From: CAYLPT01 sp964385645
GTDB lineage: Bacteria; Armatimonadota; Hebobacteria; Hebobacterales; Hebobacteraceae
Direction of reading: 5' to 3'
Length of the DNA stretch: 9,276 bases
NCBI GenBank assembly: GCA_964385645.1
Contig: CAYLPT010000018.1
Span: forward strand, 1 to 9,276
The notes under the pieces were generated by a model. The model ran no database searches, was not told the origin of the DNA, and worked only from the letters and a program-made list of their open reading frames with translations. Shown here piece by piece: positions 5,727-9,276 of this stretch. Both the position numbers and the translations under genes were made by a program. The number at the start of each line of letters is the position of its first letter. The stretch's first letter is position 1.

Positions 5727-8456
5727 CTACCCTCTCGGCCCCCCGCCATCCCCGGGGCCGAGCAGGGCCGCAAGATCGCGCAACTGCTGCTCCAGCGCCG
5801 CCGCGCGCCCCTCCAGCTCGGCGTGCCGGCGCTCGGTCGTGCTCACGACGGGGGCAGGGGCGCGACCGCGGAACTCCGGCGAGCCCAGCTTCTCCGCCAG
5901 CCGCGCCGCCTCCTCCCGCACTCGCGCCAGCTCCCTCCTCAGCCGCGCCGCCTGCTCACCCAGCTCCCGCGCCGAAGCCTCCCGCACGATGGAGACCACC
6001 GCCGCCCCCCCCTCCACCGGCACGATCTCAGCCATCGGCGGCCGCTCCCCACGGTCAGGGCCTACCGCCAGCCTGCTCCCCCTAGTCAGCAGCAGCACCG
6101 CCTCCTCGTTCTCCTCCAGCGCCTGGCGCGTCAGCGCCGACCCCGTCGCCACCGACACCTCGACCCGCCGGCCGCTGGGCACACCCTGGTCGGCCCGCAG
6201 CTTCCGCGCCGCCGACACCACCGCCATCAGCGCCTCCATCTGCCGCTCCGCCTCCCCATCCCGCCAGGAGGCATCCGGCGGCTCCCAGCGCGCCTCCATC
6301 AGCGGTCCTTCCACCCCCGGCAGCCGCTGCCAGATCTCCTCGCTGATGAAGGGCATGAAGGGATGCAGGGCCCACAGCGTGCGCGTCAGCACGAAATGCA
6401 GCGTCCCCCGCGCCCGCTCCGCCTCCTCTCCCCCCCGCCGCAGCGCCGGCTTGCTCATCTCCACGAACCAGTCACAGAACTCCGACCAGAAGAACCGGTA
6501 CAGCGCCCGCGCCGCCTCCGCCATCTCGTAGCGGCCCAGCGCCTGCTCGAGCTCCGACATCATCGCCCCACACCGGCTCAGGATCCAGCGCTCCGCCAGC
6601 GACCCCGCCTCGCGGATGCGCGCCGCCATGTCCGCCGGCGCCCCCTCCTCCAGGTTCATCAGCACGAATCGGCTCGCGTTCCAGATCTTGTTCGCGAAGT
6701 TGCGCGCCATCTCGGTGCGCTCCTCGCCGAAGCGCAGGTCCTGGTCCGATGCGCACTGGTACAGCAGGCTGAACCGAGTGGCGTCCGAGCCATAGCGCGA
6801 GATCAGCTCCAGCGGATCGAGCCCCGTGCCCAGCGACTTGCTCATCCGCCGCCCCTCCACATCGAGCACCGTCGGGTGCACCAGCACCTCCCGGAAGGGG
6901 ATGCGCCCGGTGAACTCCAGGCTCGTCATCACCATGCGCACCACCCACAGGTACAGGATGTCCCGCGCGGTGATCATCAGCGAGGTCGGGTAGGTCCCCT
7001 CCCGCACCGACTCCTCCAGCTCCGCCTCCTCCGGCCAGCCCAGCGCCGCAAAGGGCCAGAGCGCAGAGGAGAACCAGGTGTCGAGCGTGTCCGGCTCCTG
7101 GCTCACCTCGCCCCCGCAGCGCTCGCACTGCTCCGGCGCCTCCACCTGCACCATCGTGTGACCGCACGCCGAGCACACGTACACGGGGATGCGGTGCCCC
7201 CACCAGATCTGCCGCGAGATGTTCCAGTCCCGCAGCTCCTCCAGCCAGCGCAGCGTGTACTGCCGGAAACGGTCAGGGTGGTAGCAGACCTGGGGCGCCT
7301 CCCCCTCCAGCGCGCCCCGCGCCAGGCGGGCCAGCTCGCCCATGCGAAGGAACCACTGCTCGCTCAGCAGCGGCTCCAGCACTGTGTGGCAGCGGTCGTG
7401 CCGGCCCACCGGGTGCGTGTACTCCTCCACCTTCACCAGCAGCCCCCGCGCCTCCAGGTCCCGCACGATCCGCTCCCGCGCCTCATACCGGTCGAGGCCC
7501 GCGTACGGCCCCGCCTCCTCGGTCATGCGCGCGTCGGGCCCGATCACCACGACCGAGGGCAGCCCGTTGCGCTCCCCGGCCTCGAAGTCGTTGGGGTCGT
7601 GCGCGGGCGTCACCTTGACCGCGCCAGTGCCGAACTCCGGGTCCACCAGGACGTCGTCGCAGATCACCGGCAGGGGCCGCTCCATCAGCGGCAGCATCAC
7701 CCGCCGCCCATGCAGATGCCGGTGCCGCGGATCCTGGGAGTGCACCGCTACCGCCGTGTCGCCCAACATCGTCTCGGGCCGGGTGGTGGCGACCACCACG
7801 CCTTCTCTCTCACCGCCCCCCACCAGCGGGTAGCGCACGTGCCACAGATGCCCCTGGTGGTCCTGGTGATCCACCTCCAGGTCGGACACCGTCGAGGCGC
7901 AGGTGGGGCACCAGTTCACCACCCGGTGCCCGCGGTAGATCCAGCCCCGCCGGTGGAAGCGCACGAAGGCCTCCAGCACCGCCCGGTAGTAGCCCTCATC
8001 CAGGGTGAAGCGCTCCCGGTCCCAGTCGTAGGAGCAACCCAGGGCCTTGAGCTGCTCGATGATCTGGCCGCCGTAGCGCCGGGTCCACTCCCAGCATCGC
8101 TCCAGGAAGGCCTCCCGGCCGATCTCCAGGCGCGACTGCCCCTCCTCCGCCAGCGCCTGCTCCACCTTCATGTTGGTGGAGATGGCGGCGTGGTCGGTGC
8201 CGGGCACCACGAGCACGCGGTCACCCTGGAGCCGCCTCCAGCGCGCGATCGCGTCGTGGATGCTGTGCTGGAGGGCGTGGCCGATGTGCAGGGAGCCGGT
8301 GACGTTGGGCGGGGGGATGGTGATGCAGAACACCGGCGCGCCCGGCCGCGCGCCCTCCGGCGGCAGGCGGAACAGGCCCTGCTCCTCCCAGCGCCGGTAC
8401 CAGCGCTGCTCCACCTCGTGCGGCTCGTAGGTCTTCGCCAGTTCGGCCCGCGCCAT
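5727..8456 (-). CDS. valS: Valyl-tRNA synthetase, 909 aa
   Basis: The enzyme joins valine to tRNA-Val in the cytosol and edits mischarged threonine. The class I catalytic core shows PPPNVTGSLHIGH (48-60, HIGH at 57-60) and RMSKS (537-541, a variant of KMSKS). The editing domain has TTRPETMLGDTAV (224-236) and PAHDPNDF with the conserved Asp287. WNISRQIWWGHRIPVY (411-426) leads into a zinc knuckle with Cys428, Cys431, Cys444 and Cys447. The anticodon-binding helix bundle begins near FANKIWNASRF (587-597), and the last 80 or so residues form the heptad-rich coiled-coil arm of ValRS. The length is normal for the family (880-950). The ATG at 8456 is chosen because GGAGG (8465-8469) lies eight bases upstream and the family sequence begins there. 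The frame stays open to 8582, but that part lies in the T-box leader. Expression is governed by that leader. Confidence 0.98.
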   Translation of the reverse strand: MARAELAKTYEPHEVEQRWYRRWEEQGLFRLPPEGARPGAPVFCITIPPPNVTGSLHIGHALQHSIHDAIARWRRLQGDRVLVVPGTDHAAISTNMKVEQALAEEGQSRLEIGREAFLERCWEWTRRYGGQIIEQLKALGCSYDWDRERFTLDEGYYRAVLEAFVRFHRRGWIYRGHRVVNWCPTCASTVSDLEVDHQDHQGHLWHVRYPLVGGGEREGVVVATTRPETMLGDTAVAVHSQDPRHRHLHGRRVMLPLMERPLPVICDDVLVDPEFGTGAVKVTPAHDPNDFEAGERNGLPSVVVIGPDARMTEEAGPYAGLDRYEARERIVRDLEARGLLVKVEEYTHPVGRHDRCHTVLEPLLSEQWFLRMGELARLARGALEGEAPQVCYHPDRFRQYTLRWLEELRDWNISRQIWWGHRIPVYVCSACGHTMVQVEAPEQCERCGGEVSQEPDTLDTWFSSALWPFAALGWPEEAELEESVREGTYPTSLMITARDILYLWVVRMVMTSLEFTGRIPFREVLVHPTVLDVEGRRMSKSLGTGLDPLELISRYGSDATRFSLLYQCASDQDLRFGEERTEMARNFANKIWNASRFVLMNLEEGAPADMAARIREAGSLAERWILSRCGAMMSELEQALGRYEMAEAARALYRFFWSEFCDWFVEMSKPALRRGGEEAERARGTLHFVLTRTLWALHPFMPFISEEIWQRLPGVEGPLMEARWEPPDASWRDGEAERQMEALMAVVSAARKLRADQGVPSGRRVEVSVATGSALTRQALEENEEAVLLLTRGSRLAVGPDRGERPPMAEIVPVEGGAAVVSIVREASARELGEQAARLRRELARVREEAARLAEKLGSPEFRGRAPAPVVSTTERRHAELEGRAAALEQQLRDLAALLGPGDGGGPRG

Positions 8457-8464
8457 GCCGCTGT

Positions 8465-8469
8465 CCTCC
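8465..8469 (-). promoter_or_regulatory. valS ribosome binding site
   Basis: GGAGG on the minus strand, eight bases before ATG 8456. It lies just after the T-box terminator, outside the hairpin, so control is more likely by transcription termination than by hiding this site. Confidence 0.85.
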
Positions 8470-8473
8470 AGGC

Positions 8474-8507
8474 AAGAAGAGAGCCCTCTCGCAAGGACGA
8501 GAGGGCT
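8474..8507 (-). terminator. T-box terminator hairpin
   Basis: A 10-bp stem, AGCCCTCTCG and CGAGAGGGCT, with a six-base loop lies right after the T-box sequence. On the minus strand CTCTTCTT follows, a moderate U-rich tract. The 5' side is close to the T-box, as expected for competing terminator and antiterminator folds. I did not model the folds. Confidence 0.85.
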
Positions 8508-8746
8508 TCCCGTGGTACCACCTTGATTCACCCGCCGCCGCGGGGCGCGGCGAGCAGGCCTCCGGCGCGCTAACGGACGCACCCGGGGGCGCCTGGCGCC
8601 GCTAGTGCGGCCTCAGCGCCCCGGCTCCAGGGCGACCTTCGCTGCGGCCTGCGCTGGCGGCCTCTCAGCCCGCGGGCCCGCCTCTCTGGCAGCCGGCCCC
8701 GCAGCTACTCCTCCCCTTCACAGCCTCTGCATACGCACTCAACTGG
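8474..8746 (-). ncRNA. T-box riboswitch of valS (tRNA-Val sensor)
   Basis: The leader RNA senses uncharged tRNA-Val and allows valS transcription when the tRNA lacks valine. On the minus strand the Stem I base pairs GGCU (8725-8722) with AGCC (8626-8623) and carries GUGA and GGA kink-turn strands. AGUA (8709-8706) then opens the specifier loop, which is closed by GCUGC (8705-8701) with GCAGC (8645-8641). Opposite lies GAAG-GUC, with the valine codon GUC at 8636-8634. The distal arm has the AGAG bulge (8687-8684) and a GGCUGAGAGG loop (8670-8661), held by GGCGG with CCGCC. A stem GGGGCGC/GCGCCCC (8622-8586) and a GC hairpin (8552-8536) follow. The T-box itself is AAGGUGGUACCACGG (8524-8510). 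Its UGGU (8520-8517) can pair with the ACCA end of tRNA-Val. The whole order matches the known T-box family. Confidence 0.95.
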
Positions 8747-8752
8747 ACCGTG

Positions 8753-8781
8753 ATTCTACCACAGGCCCTCGCCCGGCGCAA
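8753..8781 (-). promoter_or_regulatory. valS leader promoter
   Basis: On the minus strand TTGCGC (8781-8776) and TAGAAT (8758-8753, five of six -10 positions) are 17 bases apart. The predicted start of transcription is near 8746, about 20 bases before Stem I of the T-box, which is the expected layout. The -35 box matches consensus only at TTG. Confidence 0.7.
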
Positions 8782-8784
8782 GCC

Positions 8785-8812
8785 GAGCGGAGCGCCCGAG
8801 GGCGCTCCGCTC
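8785..8812 (-). terminator. Hairpin after the H-X9-DG gene, probable terminator
   Basis: GAGCGGAGCGCC and GGCGCTCCGCTC form a perfect 12-bp stem with a CTCG loop (minus strand), 38 bases past the stop codon at 8851. No T-run follows, so it may be a stem-only terminator or need a factor. It lies immediately upstream of the valS promoter and separates the two transcripts. Confidence 0.65.
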
Positions 8813-8850
8813 GAGTGTGTACAGGACGACGCCGGTGTGCTCGCCCGGCC

Positions 8851-9276
8851 TTACTTGTAGTAGCCCGGATCGCCCGGCCCAGGGAAGTAGCAGATGCCTC
8901 CCGGTCCGTCTATCACCGTCTGCTGCTGCGCCCGCTGCTCCCAGGGGATGAACCAGCGCCAGTCCGGCAGGCCGAAGAGCACCTGCTCGGAGGGATACCA
9001 CTTCACGTGCCCGTCCATGAAGGCGAGGTTCACCCCGCCCAGGTGCCGGGCGATCCGCTGCCGGTACGCGGAGTCGTCGCCGAAGCTGCGACTGCCCGCC
9101 CCGCAGTCCACGCTCCAGGGGCAGCCTTCCCAGTCCGCGCCGGGGCCCCAGTCACACACCGAGCACCCGAGCTTGCACACATCCGGGTAGGCGATGGCCC
9201 CCGAGTACCACAGCATCGCGCTGCTGGGCCCTACCTCGGCGAAGGACATCCAGCGCGCGGTGTCCTCGAAGTGGCC
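8851..9276 (-). CDS. H-X9-DG (DUF1559-type) pilin-like protein, C-terminal part
   Basis: The frame is open to the right edge, and the last 141 residues are visible, ending in TAA at 8851. HLGGVNLAFMDGHVKWY holds His, nine residues, then Asp-Gly: the hallmark of the prepilin-type processing-associated H-X9-DG family. Members start with a type IV prepilin peptide and one N-terminal helix, which would lie beyond the window. The visible part also shows an aromatic-rich end and six cysteines, with CKLGCSVC, CPWSVDC and a late Cys near GGICYF, so disulfides are likely in an exported protein. The protein is probably on the cell surface as a pseudopilin-like subunit. The family is abundant in Planctomycetota and related phyla and in Armatimonadota, and its precise role is not established. 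A hairpin follows the stop. Confidence 0.85.
   Translation of the reverse strand, partial: GHFEDTARWMSFAEVGPSSAMLWYSGAIAYPDVCKLGCSVCDWGPGADWEGCPWSVDCGAGSRSFGDDSAYRQRIARHLGGVNLAFMDGHVKWYPSEQVLFGLPDWRWFIPWEQRAQQQTVIDGPGGICYFPGPGDPGYYK

Noticed and set aside
4534..6531. 665-codon plus-strand open frame
   Set aside because: It lies opposite the histidine kinase and the 3' end of valS, and its composition is typical of an antisense shadow.
5700..8573. 957-codon plus-strand open frame opposite valS
   Set aside because: It is antisense to a certain valS gene. The product is a low-complexity run of His, Arg, Pro and Leu, as expected when GC-rich coding DNA is read in the opposite frame, and no ribosome site was seen.
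8457..8582. Upstream extension of valS to an ATG at 8582
   Set aside because: The added 42 codons are Arg-rich, unlike ValRS, and lie across the T-box and its terminator hairpin. The family sequence and RBS point to 8456.

Overview
This is a GC-rich (roughly 70%) bacterial window with six protein-coding genes, two of them cut by the window edges, and one clear riboswitch. The best organism guess is a member of Armatimonadota or a similar deep bacterial lineage. That is inference from three things: a C-terminal H-X9-DG pilin-like protein (common in Planctomycetota, Verrucomicrobiota and Armatimonadota), a T-box leader on valS (best known in Firmicutes, Actinobacteria and Chloroflexi, but not in planctomycetes as far as I know), and several GTG starts with strong Shine-Dalgarno sites. 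No marker gene settles it.

Left part (1-3001, minus strand): two exported proteins form an operon with a 4-base GTGA overlap. The first is an Ala/Arg-rich alpha-helical repeat protein of 562 residues. The second is an NHL-like beta-propeller protein that runs off the left edge. Its GTG start and the edge make it easy to miss.

Middle (3002-4537, plus strand): a near-consensus sigma-70 promoter (TTGACA, 17 bases, TATATT) gives a leader of about 200 nt. The leader precedes a 74-residue single-span membrane protein with a near-perfect ribosome binding site. An 11-bp inverted repeat follows, then a 256-residue conserved-looking protein that I cannot name but that resembles the NagB/RpiA/LUD-type fold.

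Right part (9276-4546, minus strand): the end of an H-X9-DG protein and its hairpin, then a promoter, a complete T-box riboswitch, and valyl-tRNA synthetase (valS). The T-box has a GUC specifier, a UGGU acceptor-pairing bulge and a terminator hairpin, and all of these fit tRNA-Val. Only 68 bases after valS, with no convincing terminator between, lies an orphan membrane histidine kinase with a good RBS and a GTG start. It may be co-transcribed with valS and so respond to valine-tRNA charging. The kinase converges with the 256-residue gene, with 8 bases between their stop codons.

I found no mobile element, CRISPR array, tRNA or rRNA. The long plus-strand ORFs opposite valS and opposite the repeat protein are GC-rich antisense shadows.
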